64,000 nucleotides of DNA from Rubidibacter lacunae KORDI 51-2 (GCF_000473895.1 NZ_ASSJ01000041.1:62001-126000), one strand, 5' to 3'. Numbered from the stretch's first letter, positions 37,903-47,851 are shown. Notes: generated by a model not told the origin, from the sequence alone. Numbers and translations are program-made.

Positions 37903-38670
37903 TCATCTTGGTATCATGCAAGTACTACTACGTAGTGCCCCGTATGCCAGCTTCAGCGGAATCCTACAGAAATTCAATGCTGGACCTGGAGGCAGCGAAG
38001 AACAGTACGCATCTGCCAGCGACAGATTATTGCTTGCGTACTTGTGTAAGTCCGTTATGCTCCACCCATTAGGCAGAAAATCCACGCCGCGAGCGAGGTC
38101 TTCGCTGCGACTGCGCAGAATGTTGACCGCCTGCAACCCACGCCCGAAGCCGATCGCGTAGGTGCGATCGGTTTGGGTTTTATCATACCATCCCCACAAA
38201 TCCGAGAGCAGCAAGCCTACCGCACCGGCAACGCTGAAGGTGTAACAATCCAAGTCGGCTTTCGATCGCATCTTCCAATTACATTCCGCCCAGTGGGCCA
38301 TACGGTCGGCCATAGCTGCTGTCGCATCCCACACCCTCGGAGCGATCTCAACCGGGGCCAGCAGCGCCCATTCGCCGAGGTGCATCGTTACTGACTCCAA
38401 GCGATCGCTGATCGGTTCCAGCTCAATAGTGAAATCATCAACAGTAGTAGTCGGGTTCGCCGACTGAAGGGTGAGACTCAGCGAACGCAACAACTTTGAC
38501 TTGAGTGCATTGTCGAGATCGGGGTGATCTTCAATTTCATCGATCGCTCGCATGCATAAATAGGCAGAGGTTACAGCCTCTTTCAGACGCGGTGGCAATC
38601 CCCTAATTGGACTCAGAAAAGTGCTGCTGGTCGTTTTCAACGCATCCATCGCATTTTGCAGTAAAGCCAT
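37903..38670 (-). CDS. Squalene/phytoene synthase-like protein, copy 2, altered C-terminus
   Basis: A 255-residue paralogue of the gene at 34279..35097. The first motif AIDEIEDH is intact. The second reads LRSRSED, again lacking the usual Asp. After LAYGAL the frame departs from copy 1, and the last residues (RSSTCMIPR) replace a helix of about 30 residues. The DNA beyond the stop still aligns to the copy 1 tail, so small deletions have broken the 3' end. It may still fold but is probably on the way to pseudogene status. It lies downstream of the shc2 pseudogene, as sqs1 lies after shc1. GAGG precedes the ATG. Confidence 0.7.
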   Translation of the reverse strand: MALLQNAMDALKTTSSTFLSPIRGLPPRLKEAVTSAYLCMRAIDEIEDHPDLDNALKSKLLRSLSLTLQSANPTTTVDDFTIELEPISDRLESVTMHLGEWALLAPVEIAPRVWDATAAMADRMAHWAECNWKMRSKADLDCYTFSVAGAVGLLLSDLWGWYDKTQTDRTYAIGFGRGLQAVNILRSRSEDLARGVDFLPNGWSITDLHKYASNNLSLADAYCSSLPPGPALNFCRIPLKLAYGALRSSTCMIPR

Positions 38671-38786
38671 ACTACAGTGTTTCCTCAGACGGTTTAACTA
38701 TTCATCAACACACGATTGTCTGATACGTACTCAAGCCACGCATTTAGATGACTACTGTGCGCAATCTAGCCTTAGAGCGGAAATTT

Positions 38787-40926
38787 TTAGCTTCCGGCAA
38801 ATATGTGTTTGTAGCGTCCAAGTGCAGCGAGCGGGAAATACTGACAGTAGTTATGGTAGCGGATGTACATAGGGCTTGCTGAAAAAGGCTGGAATTGTTT
38901 TAGCGAGAAGGTTCCAGCGTTTTCTGCGTCAGAGAAGTGCAAGGTTATGGTTGCTAGAGCCTCAAAACCCTTGCACTTGAGCCGAGATCTAGGGGCGAAA
39001 ATCTGGGGCTAGATGGCGAAAGCCTGATTTCATGAGCTCTCTGTCCCCTAAATTCACTTTGTGGACTTTTTCAGCAAGCCCTACATATGCTTTGTGAAAC
39101 CCGTACCTGTAAACTCCGACTCTTCCCAGCAACCGTTCTCCAGTTGCGAGCCTAAGAGATAATCGACCCCGCGTGCCAGAGACTCATGCGTGTATTCATC
39201 CGTGACATCTCTCGCTGCCATTAGCCCGGTGAGCGCCCACGCCGTCTGTGAGGCCGTACTGACTCCCTTGCCTTTGAGCGCCTGATCCTCATAACTGCGG
39301 CAGGTTTCGCCCCAACCGCCATCGGTGTTCTGTATGCCGACTAGCCAGGTCGAGCCTCGCTGGATCGCGTCGCGTACTCGGTGGGGAGCTATCAGTACCA
39401 GCGCCGAGAGCGCGCCGCTGGTGCCGTATATGTAGTTGACACCCCAAAGTCCGAACCAGCATCCTTCAGGTTCTTGCTCTTCGAGCAGATAGTCGATGGC
39501 GCGATCGCAGCGTTTGCGGCCGATCGCGGGTTGTTGGGGATCTTGGTGACCAACCATCTCCAGCACGTGTGCTGTCACATAGACGGTGTTGGGATCGATC
39601 GAGGATTTAAGGTCGGAGTAGGGCAAGAAGTTGAGCCAATCGCTGTCGTTGTCGACGTCATCTGCCGCCCAGCCGCCCGCCCTACACTGCATGGTTACAA
39701 TCCATTGCGTTGCTCGCACGATCGCTTGGTGTTTAAAAGCTTCCTCGAGCATGCGTAGCTGCTCTAGTGCCATTACGACCACAGCCGTATCGTCTACATC
39801 GGGGTAAAACGGTTGTCCAGCTCGAAGGCCCACCCACCGGGTTTTCCCTGGGGGTTTTTAAAACTCCAGTCGCCGTAATCGAGACTTTGCCGATCCAGCA
39901 ACCAACGACCAGCAGTCACTAGCTCGGCTACGTCCGGTTTAATACCCGAATCGACCAGCGCACGCACCACCCAAGCCGTATCCAAAACGGGGGAGATGCT
40001 AGCTTGCATTCGATATACTTTGTCATCTTGTAGCACGAAGTAGTCCAACGCTTTAAAACCGCGATCTACAATCGGGTCGTCAACCGCGTAGTCAGGCGAT
40101 CGCAGGGCCAGTATTGAGTTGAGCATCGAAGCAAAGAATCCACCCCAGTCAACGGTGGCTTCTTGGCGCTCGATTAGCCACCGCTCGGCGGCTTTAAGCC
40201 CCTCTTCGCGCAACGGCACGAGGTCCCAGTCCTCTGCGAACTTGAAAGCGTCGTCAAGCCAAACGAATGCATCAGTCCAGTCATTGTTGCGCGGCAATTC
40301 GTAACGTACTTTCGCAATTCCTTCGGCGAATATTTCGTCGAGTTTGACAGCTGGTTCAACGGGATAAACAGGTTTTTTGTCGAATACGATATCAAGGGGA
40401 CGGTGCCGAGTCGTGCCCAGCTGGACATTGCGTAAATCGAAACAGGGAAAGGTGGTTTGCAGAACACGATCCAAGGTGGGATCGATGGCAATCCCCGCCA
40501 TTTGTAGCAGACCACAAGTGCCAAGTGAAGCTTCGTAAAGATCCGGGTTTTGCTGATACCGCCGCGTTCCAGAATAAATGTTCGGGCTTTGACAAGTGCC
40601 GGATCGCCAGCATGAACCCCAAGCAAGAGCAAACCCAAATAGGCTTCAACACTGGTGCTAAGATCGCCGCCGCCGCCATAAAACAATCTCCAACCGCCAT
40701 TTTCACTTTGTTGCTGGCGCAAATAGGATTCAATTTTATGCAATGGCAATACTGAGTCGGCCCCCCAAATTTTGTGCAAGAGGAGCATTTCGACTGTATT
40801 CGTGACGTTAGATTCTAGTTCTGCGCACCAATAACCTTCGTGATTTTGCTGGGACAGTAAATAACCTTGACTGGCATCCACAGCACGGTCGAGTCGGTCG
40901 AGCTAAACCTTAGAGTGAAGTTGTAT
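38787..40926 (-). pseudogene. Squalene-hopene cyclase pseudogene, copy 2
   Basis: A full-length but wrecked cyclase. Compared with the intact copies: the start ATG is ATA (40924-40926); codon 8 is TAG; a frameshift near 40390 splits TVPL from DIVFDKKP; another near 39815 splits FELDNRF from FYPDVDDTA; and a 212-bp MITE (38871..39082) interrupts the codons before YIRYHNYCQYFPL. The C-terminal end with a TAA stop remains beyond the insertion. DXDD is still readable, so decay is recent enough to leave most codons aligned. It is more diverged from shc1 and shc3 than they are from each other. Confidence 0.93.
38871..39082. mobile_element. 212-bp MITE inside shc2 pseudogene
   Basis: Perfect 17-bp terminal inverted repeats, AGGGCTTGCTGAAAAAG and CTTTTTCAGCAAGCCCT, flanked by a 4-bp duplication ACAT (38867-38870 and 39083-39086). 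Removing the element and one ACAT restores the cyclase reading frame across the junction (HMYIRYH). No transposase is encoded, so mobilisation would be in trans. Confidence 0.93.
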
Positions 40927-41125
40927 AAGCTATCCTCAGAGAGAAAATGCGATCGCGATAACAGATAGGGCATAGGTATATAGATTTTAGTGCCACAACC
41001 TAAATTAATATTCCAACGATCTAGGGTGCTTGAAATTAGATCTATGTTCTCAACAAGTCTCGACGTGCCCCACTTATTAAAAAATTATAAGCTGAGATTC
41101 CGTCTTAGCGATTACTTAGCTGCAT

Positions 41126-43054
41126 TTATGTCCGCCCGGCAAAAATCTGCCGGGTGCGCCCGAGGGCAATCAAGGGAAAATACTGGTAGTAGTAGTGGTA
41201 GCGCAAAAAGAAGTGCTCTGGGAAACCCGTACCGGTAAACTCCGCCTCTTCCCAGCGTCCGTTCTCCAGTTGTGAGCCTATCAGATACTCGACGCCTCGC
41301 ACAATAAACTGTTGCGCGTAGCTACCCGTGGCGTCTCCCGCTGCCAGTAGCCCGATGAGCGCCCACGCCGTCTGCGAGGCCGTGCTGACTCCCTTACCTT
41401 TGAGCGTCGGATCCTCGTAACTGCGGCAGGTTTCGCCCCAACCGCCATCGGGGTTCTGGACGCCGAGTAGCCAAGCTGCTCCTCGCTCGATGGCATCGCG
41501 GGCATGCTGGGGAGCCACCAGCGCCAGGGCCGAGAGCGCGCCGCTGGTGCCGTAGATGTAGTTGACGCCCCAGCGCCCGAACCAGCAGCCCTCAGGTTCT
41601 TGCTCGTCTAGCAAATAGTCGAGGGCACGATCGCAGCGCTCGCGGGCGATCCCCGGTTGTTGGGGATCGAGGTAGCCGATCATCTCCAGCACGCGTGCCG
41701 TCACGTCGGCAGTGTTGGGATCGATCGTGGCTTTAAGGTCGGAGTAGGGCAAAAGGTTAAGCCAATCGCTGTCGTTGTCGATGTCGAATGCTGCCCAGCC
41801 GCCTGCCCGACACTGCATGGTTGCAACCCATTGCGTGGCTCGCACGATCGCTTGGCGTTTGAGAGCTTCCTCGGGCAGGCGTAACTGCTCCAGCGCCATC
41901 ACGACCACCGCCGTATCGTCTACATCGGGGTAAAACCGGTTGTCAAACTCGAATGCCCACCCGCCGGGTTCCCCCTGGGGGTTTTTAACCCTCCAGTCGC
42001 CGTAATCGAGAATTTGCCGCTCCAGCAACCAACGACCGGCAGCCACAAGTTCGGGCGCGTCTGATGCCATGCCCGAATCGACTAACGCACGCACCACCCA
42101 AGCCGTATCCCACACGGGGGAGATGCAGGGTTGCACGCGATACACTTCGTCGTCTTCCAACACGAAATTATCGATCGCCTGAAAACCGCGAACGACAATC
42201 GGATCGTCAACCGAGTAGTCGAGCGATCGCAGGGCCAGCATTGAGTTGAGCATCGCAGGAATGATTCCGCCCCAGTCGCCAGTGACTTCTTGGCGCTCTA
42301 TTACCCAGCGCTCGGCGGCTTTGAGTCCTTCTTGGCGCAACGGCACGAGGTTCCAGTCTTCTGCGAGCTTAAAGGCATTGTCGAGCCAAACGAAGGCATC
42401 GCTCCAGTCATTGTTGCGCGGCAATTCGTACCGGACGTTTGCACTACCTTCGGCGAAGAGTTCGTCGAGTTTGACAGACGGTTCAACCGGATAAACAGGT
42501 TTTTTGTCGAATACGATTGCCAAGGGAACCGTGCTGCCACGCGCCCAGCTAGACATTTCGTAAATCGAAAAGGGAAAGGGCGGGTTGCAGAACACGATCC
42601 ACGGTGGAATCGATGGCAATCCCCGCCAGTTGTAGCAGCCGACAAGCGCCAAGTGGAACTTCGTAAAGATCCGAGTTTTACTGATGCCGCCGCGTTCCAG
42701 AATAAACGTACGGGCTTTGACAAGTGCCGGATCGCCAGCAGGAACCCCGAGCAAGCGCAAACCCAAATAGGCTTCAACACTGGTGCTAAGACTGCCGCCG
42801 TCGCCATAAAACAATTCCCAACCGCCACTTTCGCGTTGTTGCTGGCGCAGATAAGCTTCAATTTTATGCAGGGGCCTTACCGTATCGGTTCCCCAAATTT
42901 TGTGCAAGAGGAGCACTTCGACGGTAATCGTGACATTAGATTCGAGTTCTGCCCACCAATAACCTTCAGGATATTGGTGGGAGAGTAAATAACGTTGACT
43001 TGCAGCCACGGCACGGTCGAGCCGGTCGAGCCCAACCTCAGAATGAAGTTGCAT
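41126..43054 (-). CDS. shc: Squalene-hopene cyclase, copy 3
   Basis: An intact 642-residue cyclase with the expected motif set: AFEFDN before FYPDVDDTAVV (DXDD at 377-380), SPVWDTAW and QW repeats including NPDGGWGE and QLENGRWEE. It has the consensus residues that copy 1 lost, so it is the best candidate for the main hopene-forming enzyme. No sqs-like gene follows it; the shc2 pseudogene starts 200 bases downstream. It is divergent from hpnB, 94 bases away, so a shared promoter region (43055..43148) probably serves both. Confidence 0.95.
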   Translation of the reverse strand: MQLHSEVGLDRLDRAVAASQRYLLSHQYPEGYWWAELESNVTITVEVLLLHKIWGTDTVRPLHKIEAYLRQQQRESGGWELFYGDGGSLSTSVEAYLGLRLLGVPAGDPALVKARTFILERGGISKTRIFTKFHLALVGCYNWRGLPSIPPWIVFCNPPFPFSIYEMSSWARGSTVPLAIVFDKKPVYPVEPSVKLDELFAEGSANVRYELPRNNDWSDAFVWLDNAFKLAEDWNLVPLRQEGLKAAERWVIERQEVTGDWGGIIPAMLNSMLALRSLDYSVDDPIVVRGFQAIDNFVLEDDEVYRVQPCISPVWDTAWVVRALVDSGMASDAPELVAAGRWLLERQILDYGDWRVKNPQGEPGGWAFEFDNRFYPDVDDTAVVVMALEQLRLPEEALKRQAIVRATQWVATMQCRAGGWAAFDIDNDSDWLNLLPYSDLKATIDPNTADVTARVLEMIGYLDPQQPGIARERCDRALDYLLDEQEPEGCWFGRWGVNYIYGTSGALSALALVAPQHARDAIERGAAWLLGVQNPDGGWGETCRSYEDPTLKGKGVSTASQTAWALIGLLAAGDATGSYAQQFIVRGVEYLIGSQLENGRWEEAEFTGTGFPEHFFLRYHYYYQYFPLIALGRTRQIFAGRT

Positions 43055-43148
43055 TCGCGATCGCGGGCGATTGGATAGTTGACATCTACCTGCCTGGTTG
43101 GGCAGATACTGTATTCTGCTCTCTAGTGGACAGGAATGGCAATAGTCG

Positions 43149-44315
43149 ATGGCAATCGCAGGCGTGACGATCGTGGGGCTGGCATTAGCAAGTTGGCTGG
43201 TGCTGGTGGTAGTTTTGGGGCAATTTTGGCGGGCAGACCAGCGGCTAGAGGCAATCGTGTCGCCAACCTATCCGTCAGTGTGTGCGGTGGTGCCCGCGCG
43301 CAATGAAGCAGTCTTGCTGCCGACAACGCTGCGATCGCTGCTGTCCCAGGACTATGCCGGTTCGTTCCGTATTGTTTTGGTGGACGACCAGAGTACGGAC
43401 GGCACGGGCACGATCGCGCAACAAACTGCCGAACAACTTCACTTTACGGAGCGGCTGGACGCGATTGCGTCGCAGCCCTTGCCCGCTGGGTGGACGGGTA
43501 AACTATGGGCGATGGAGCAGGGGCGGCGCTTTGTAGCCGAGCGCTATCCGGAGACCGAGTGGCTGTTGCTGACCGACGCGGACATTCAACACGATCCGCT
43601 CAATCTGCAGCAGTTAGTGGCTAAGGCAGTGGGCGATCGCCGCGATTTGGTCTCGCTGATGGTGCTGTTGCGCAGCGAGACGGCGTGGGAACGCTGGCTG
43701 ATTCCGGCATTCGTGTACTTCTTCATGCAGCTCTATCCGTTTCGTTGGGCGAACGACCCGCAACGATCGCTGGCCGCGGCAGCCGGCGGCTGCATTTTGA
43801 TCCGGTGCGCGGCACTAGAGGAAATCGGTGGGTTTGCGGCGGTGCGGACGGCGCTGATCGACGATTGCGCGCTAGCGGCAGCCGTGAAAGGCCGCGGCCG
43901 TCGGATTTGGTTGGGGCTTACGCAGCACACGATGAGCTTGCGGTCATATCCCTCGCTGGCGAGTATTTGGGATATGGTGGCACGCACGGCATACGCACAG
44001 TTGCGTTACTCCCCGCTACTGCTGGTCCTGACGGTGTTGGGCATGACATTGGTATATTTAGTGCCGCCGTTGGGGACGCTGTGGGGGGTCGCCCGCGGGG
44101 AATGGTTGGTGGCTGCACTGAGCGCGATCGCGTGGTTGCTGATGGCAGCCACGTACCTACCGACCCTGAAATTTTACGAGCGATCGCGGCTTTGGAGTTT
44201 GGGATTGCCCGCGATCGCCGCGCTTTATACGGCAATGACCGTGGATTCGGCGTGGCGGCATTGGCGCGGTCGAGGCGGACGTTGGAAAGGGCGTGCCTAC
44301 GCCCAAGTGCCCTGA
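43149..44315 (+). CDS. hpnB: Hopene-associated glycosyltransferase HpnB
   Basis: A 388-residue GT2-family enzyme of the HpnB type. There is an N-terminal membrane helix (about 5-27), then the GT-A core with VVPARNEAVLLPTTL, VLVDDQSTDGTG and the metal-binding LTDADIQHD, a GGCILIRCAALEEIGGF acceptor loop, and three or four C-terminal helices (about 285-370). HpnB genes travel with hopanoid clusters, though their exact reaction is not settled. Divergent placement next to shc3 supports the hopanoid link. The start ATG at 43149 keeps the helix; an upstream ATG nearby is out of frame. Confidence 0.88.
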   Translation: MAIAGVTIVGLALASWLVLVVVLGQFWRADQRLEAIVSPTYPSVCAVVPARNEAVLLPTTLRSLLSQDYAGSFRIVLVDDQSTDGTGTIAQQTAEQLHFTERLDAIASQPLPAGWTGKLWAMEQGRRFVAERYPETEWLLLTDADIQHDPLNLQQLVAKAVGDRRDLVSLMVLLRSETAWERWLIPAFVYFFMQLYPFRWANDPQRSLAAAAGGCILIRCAALEEIGGFAAVRTALIDDCALAAAVKGRGRRIWLGLTQHTMSLRSYPSLASIWDMVARTAYAQLRYSPLLLVLTVLGMTLVYLVPPLGTLWGVARGEWLVAALSAIAWLLMAATYLPTLKFYERSRLWSLGLPAIAALYTAMTVDSAWRHWRGRGGRWKGRAYAQVP

Positions 44316-44463
44316 CGGCAGGCGATCGGTGCGTTAGCATTCCGGCGATCGCGCCCTTAGAACTGCTGCTTCACCGGACTCGCAATGCAAGCCCACTGAT
44401 GAGTGGACAATACCGCCAACGATCCGGCAAGATTACCCGCTTGGTTGATTCTAGACCGCGAGT

Positions 44464-44727
44464 CTAGTTCGTGGTGTCGGCGGGCGCGATCGAAGTCATG
44501 CGAACGCTCAAGCCGTTATCTGCTATGACGGCGGTGCATGTAACAGCGTCCGTCTTCGATCCCGCCCATACGATGGCAGCGCCTTCATTGTGCACTCGCA
44601 TCGTCAGCTCGATCGCTCGGCCCTCAGTAATTCTGGGGAGAGAAGCCAAGCAATCAACCAAACGATCCATCGTATTGACGTTGTCATCAAAGACCAACAG
44701 GACGTGCGTATCATCCGCCCGCATCAA
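44464..44727 (-). CDS. clpS: Clp protease adaptor ClpS
   Basis: An 87-residue ClpS-family adaptor that delivers N-degron substrates to ClpAP/ClpCP. Features are HVLLVFDDNVNTMDRLVDCL (the substrate-pocket strand and helix) and ELTMRVHNEGAAIVWAGSK (the conserved ClpC-contact segment). Residues fit the cyanobacterial ClpS2-like group better than plain ClpS1: DDNVNT replaces the more common DDYTPM. The gene is monocistronic and convergent with hpnB. Confidence 0.85.
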   Translation of the reverse strand: MMRADDTHVLLVFDDNVNTMDRLVDCLASLPRITEGRAIELTMRVHNEGAAIVWAGSKTDAVTCTAVIADNGLSVRMTSIAPADTTN

Positions 44728-44859
44728 GTGCCTAGCTCCTGGTCTGGCATCACGACCCTTAAAAAGGAATTAGCAAAGTGAGATCGCGGCCGAGGCAACA
44801 GAGACGAGTGCAACCAGTTGAAGGAATATCATGCATATTGCTCCTGTAGCTCCCAAATT

Positions 44860-45159
44860 TCATTGGCTTGAACTACCTGCAAGCCCGCCGTCTGGAGCAG
44901 ACTCGAGGATCGATTTTACACGAGTGAAACTCGATTGGTGAAAGCTGGGCGAACTACTCTCTAGCAGCGAAGAAAGAAGGTTTGCTCGCCGCCGGGAGAC
45001 TTCTCGGGCATTGACTGCAATCCTTGCGCAGTTGGTGCAAGCGTTCGTTTGATGTGTTTCCTGACGTGCATGCAATAACGCCAGCATCCCCAAATGAAAC
45101 TGGTGATACTCTGCAGACCAAAGTTGTGTTTGGGTCACGGTGCGCGCATCAGATGTCAA
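44860..45159 (-). CDS. Possible small hypothetical protein
   Basis: A 99-codon frame with a TTG start and no clear Shine-Dalgarno. The composition is protein-like (YHQFHLGMLALLHARQETHQ, then CTNCARIAVNAREVSRRRA, then FTRVKSILESAPDGGL). I recognise no family. It sits downstream of thrS on the same strand. An internal ATG about residue 24 is another start. The rest of 44728..45202 shows nothing. Confidence 0.35.
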   Translation of the reverse strand: MTSDARTVTQTQLWSAEYHQFHLGMLALLHARQETHQTNACTNCARIAVNAREVSRRRANLLSSLLESSSPSFHQSSFTRVKSILESAPDGGLAGSSSQ

Positions 45160-45202
45160 GCAGACTGAATTCTCGACCGTACTCCAAGTAGGTGGGGCAT
45201 AA

Positions 45203-47038
45203 CTAGAAGGTGATGCGACGGGCGATCGTGTCCGTCAGCTTATCCAAGACCTCCGAAACGGGCAGCGATCCGAGTTCGCCATGGGCACGCGTGCGGATGC
45301 TCAAATTGTTCGACTCCACTTCTTGCGCACCGACCACTGCCATCACGGGAATCTTTTCCTTCTCTGCGTTGCGAATCGACTTGCCCAAGCGCTCGCCGCT
45401 GGTATCCGCCTCGGCACGGATGCCGCGCGATCGCATCTGAATTGCAACCTGCTGCGCGTATTCCAAATGCGCGTCGCTGACCGGCAGCAACCGCACTTGC
45501 ACGGGCGCGAGCCAGAGCGGGAAATCCCCGGCATATTCCTCAATGAGGATGCCGATCAGGCGCTCTAAGGATCCAAACGGCGCGCGGTGAATCATCACCG
45601 GACGCTGGCGCGAGCCATCTTCTGCCACGTAAGTTAAATCGAAGCGCTCTGGCAGGTTGTAATCGACCTGCACCGTCCCGAGCTGCCACTCGCGCTCCAG
45701 GGCATCGCGGAAGATGAAGTCTAGTTTTGGACCGTAAAAGGCAGCTTCGCCGATGCCCTCGAAATGTTCCATACCCATATGCTGGACAGCGCGGCGAATG
45801 GCATTCTCGGCCTTATTCCAGGCCTCTTCGGAGCCGATATATTTGTCGGAGTCCGGATCGCGGAAGCTCAAGCGCGCGCGGAAGTCCTTCAGCTGCAAAC
45901 TCGTCAGCACCGACAGGATCAAGTCCACGACATTGAGAAACTCCGCGTCGAGCTGCTCCGGCGTCACGAATAAGTGCGAGTCGTCTACGGTGAAGCCGCG
46001 CACTCGCGTTAATCCGCCGAGTTCGCCCGACTGTTCGTATCGATACACCGTCCCGAACTCCGCTAACCGCAGCGGCAGATTCCGGTAAGACCGCAGCTCG
46101 TTCTTGTAAATCTGGATGTGGAACGGACAGTTCATCGGCTTGAGCACGAAGCCCAACTCCTCGGCAGCCGCTTCAGCCGACTCCGCCATCATCGGGAACA
46201 TGTCTTCTTTGTACTTCTGCCAGTGTCCCGATGTTTTAAAGAGATCCACGCGCGCGATGTGTGGCGAAATCACCGGCAAGTAACCGCGCGCGACTTGCTC
46301 TTGCTTGAGGAAATCTTGCAGAAGGTCGCGCAAGATCGTGCCCTTCGGCGTCCACAGCGGCAGTCCCGGTCCGACCGGATCGGCAAACAGAAACAGTCCG
46401 AGTTCTTTCCCGAGCTTGCGATGGTCGCGACGTTGGGCTTCTTCCTTGCGGCGCTTGTATTCGGCTAACTGCTTGGGCGTTTCCCATGCCGTGCCGTAAA
46501 TGCGTTGGAGCTGCTGCTTATTTTCGTCGCCGCGCCAGTACGCCCCGGCTACAGATTCGAGCGCGATCGCCTTGGGATTCAAATCAGCCGTTGATTCCAA
46601 GTGCGGTCCAGCACAGAGATCCCACCACTCGTCGCCGAGGTGATAAATCGAGATCGGATCGGTTTTGATATCTGCCAGAATCTCGAGCTTGTAGGGTTCC
46701 TGAATCTCGCGAATGCGGCGCTCGGCTTCTTCGCGGCTGACGACCTCGCGCACGACGGGCAACTTTTTCTTGACGATCTTGACCATCTCCTTTTGGATGG
46801 CCTTCAGATCCTTGTCTGCAAAAGATTCCGGGCTATCGAAGTCGTAATAGAAACCGGCTTCTGTCCACGGTCCGATCGTGACCTGCGCCTTGGGGAACAA
46901 TCGCTGTACGGCCATTGCCAACACGTGCGATGCAGTATGGCGGATGCGCTTGAGCTGTTCGGACTCGCTCGTGCGGGGCAGGTGGATAGGTTCTGGAGAC
47001 TGTTCGGCGCGCTCGGCACTCTGCTCGGCACTCTGCAT
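45203..47038 (-). CDS. thrS: Threonyl-tRNA synthetase
   Basis: ThrRS, 611 residues, a class II synthetase charging tRNA-Thr. It lacks the N-terminal TGS domain, as is usual in cyanobacteria, and begins with a Glu/Ser-rich segment and the editing domain (RIRHTASHVLAMAVQRLFP, then DEWWDLCAGPHLESTADL). Motif 2 (FGTVYRYEQSGELGGLTRVRGF), the zinc region MNCPFHIQIYKNELRSYR and motif 3 (HRAPFGSLERLIGILIEEY) are intact. The anticodon-binding domain ends the protein. Confidence 0.97.
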   Translation of the reverse strand: MQSAEQSAERAEQSPEPIHLPRTSESEQLKRIRHTASHVLAMAVQRLFPKAQVTIGPWTEAGFYYDFDSPESFADKDLKAIQKEMVKIVKKKLPVVREVVSREEAERRIREIQEPYKLEILADIKTDPISIYHLGDEWWDLCAGPHLESTADLNPKAIALESVAGAYWRGDENKQQLQRIYGTAWETPKQLAEYKRRKEEAQRRDHRKLGKELGLFLFADPVGPGLPLWTPKGTILRDLLQDFLKQEQVARGYLPVISPHIARVDLFKTSGHWQKYKEDMFPMMAESAEAAAEELGFVLKPMNCPFHIQIYKNELRSYRNLPLRLAEFGTVYRYEQSGELGGLTRVRGFTVDDSHLFVTPEQLDAEFLNVVDLILSVLTSLQLKDFRARLSFRDPDSDKYIGSEEAWNKAENAIRRAVQHMGMEHFEGIGEAAFYGPKLDFIFRDALEREWQLGTVQVDYNLPERFDLTYVAEDGSRQRPVMIHRAPFGSLERLIGILIEEYAGDFPLWLAPVQVRLLPVSDAHLEYAQQVAIQMRSRGIRAEADTSGERLGKSIRNAEKEKIPVMAVVGAQEVESNNLSIRTRAHGELGSLPVSEVLDKLTDTIARRITF

Positions 47039-47491
47039 GGCTTGCCCTGTCTGTCTGAGCTCGTTCGGATTCGGAAAATGCTTTGAAAGGGCGTTCGCGG
47101 TGATTCAGTGCATCCAAAAAAGTAATGCGAGGGCAGCGCAAACGCGATTTATTCTACCTTAGCAATCGCCCCCGAACCGATTCGAACGGGCAAACTGAGA
47201 AAAACAAACGCATACAGCTTTTCTGCGCCAGGACCGAATTCAGGCTTTAGCGAACTGGATTGCTGGAACCTAGCTCTTTGTTCACAGCCAGTCCAGATCG
47301 AGCCTCGCCGATCGCGAAAATCGTGCCGTGATTCCGAGTATGAGTTTGCCCTAGCGAACTGAGCCACTGAGTCTCATACAGGAGTCGCTCGTTAGTAAGA
47401 GGTCCGCTGCGAGCCGGGGAGCGATAATAATAAATGAATATAAAATTTGCAGATGCCTCCCAATACGCCCTAATAAGTGCGTCGTTTAAAC
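47039..47491. other. Divergent intergenic region thrS / DUF2605
   Basis: 453 bases; promoter region for both genes. A T-box is not expected in cyanobacteria and I see none. It includes a short AT-rich stretch (TAATAATAAATGAATATAAA) near 47424-47444. Confidence 0.4.
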
Positions 47492-47851
47492 ATGCAGCCA
47501 TCACCTCACTCAGACGACCATCGCGCGGTGCTCAAGGCAGTTTTGGGACCCCTCCTCGCAGACTTTCAGTATTGGTTTTCCCGCTCGCGCGACATGCTTG
47601 AAACGCGGGACCTGCCAATGTTGCAACCAGAGGAGCGCGATCGCTTGTTGGAGCGCCTCAAGCAAGCACAGCTGGAAGTAACGGCGGCGGAAGGGCTGTT
47701 TCGCGCGACCGACGGTGCGGTGGGGATCGACATGAACGCAGTGGCACCGTGGCACCAGCTCGTCACCGAATGCTGGCGAGTGTCGGCACTGAGCCGCCAA
47801 TCGACGGGGATAACCGAGGCAGATCGAACGGACGAGTCTGCTGAAGCATGA
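47492..47851 (+). CDS. DUF2605 protein
   Basis: A 119-residue soluble cyanobacterial protein of the DUF2605 family: LKAVLGPLLADFQYWFSRS, ERDRLLERLKQAQLEVTAAE and DMNAVAPWHQLVTECW match its long helical pattern. It starts at the ATG at 47492. The next gene downstream encodes a DUF2973 membrane protein, and the two families are often neighbours, suggesting a joint role. No reaction is known. Confidence 0.82.
   Translation: MQPSPHSDDHRAVLKAVLGPLLADFQYWFSRSRDMLETRDLPMLQPEERDRLLERLKQAQLEVTAAEGLFRATDGAVGIDMNAVAPWHQLVTECWRVSALSRQSTGITEADRTDESAEA

Noticed and set aside
42290-42988. 232-codon plus-strand frame inside shc3
   Set aside because: Antisense shadow of the cyclase; the same shadow appears in the shc1 copy, as expected from sequence identity.
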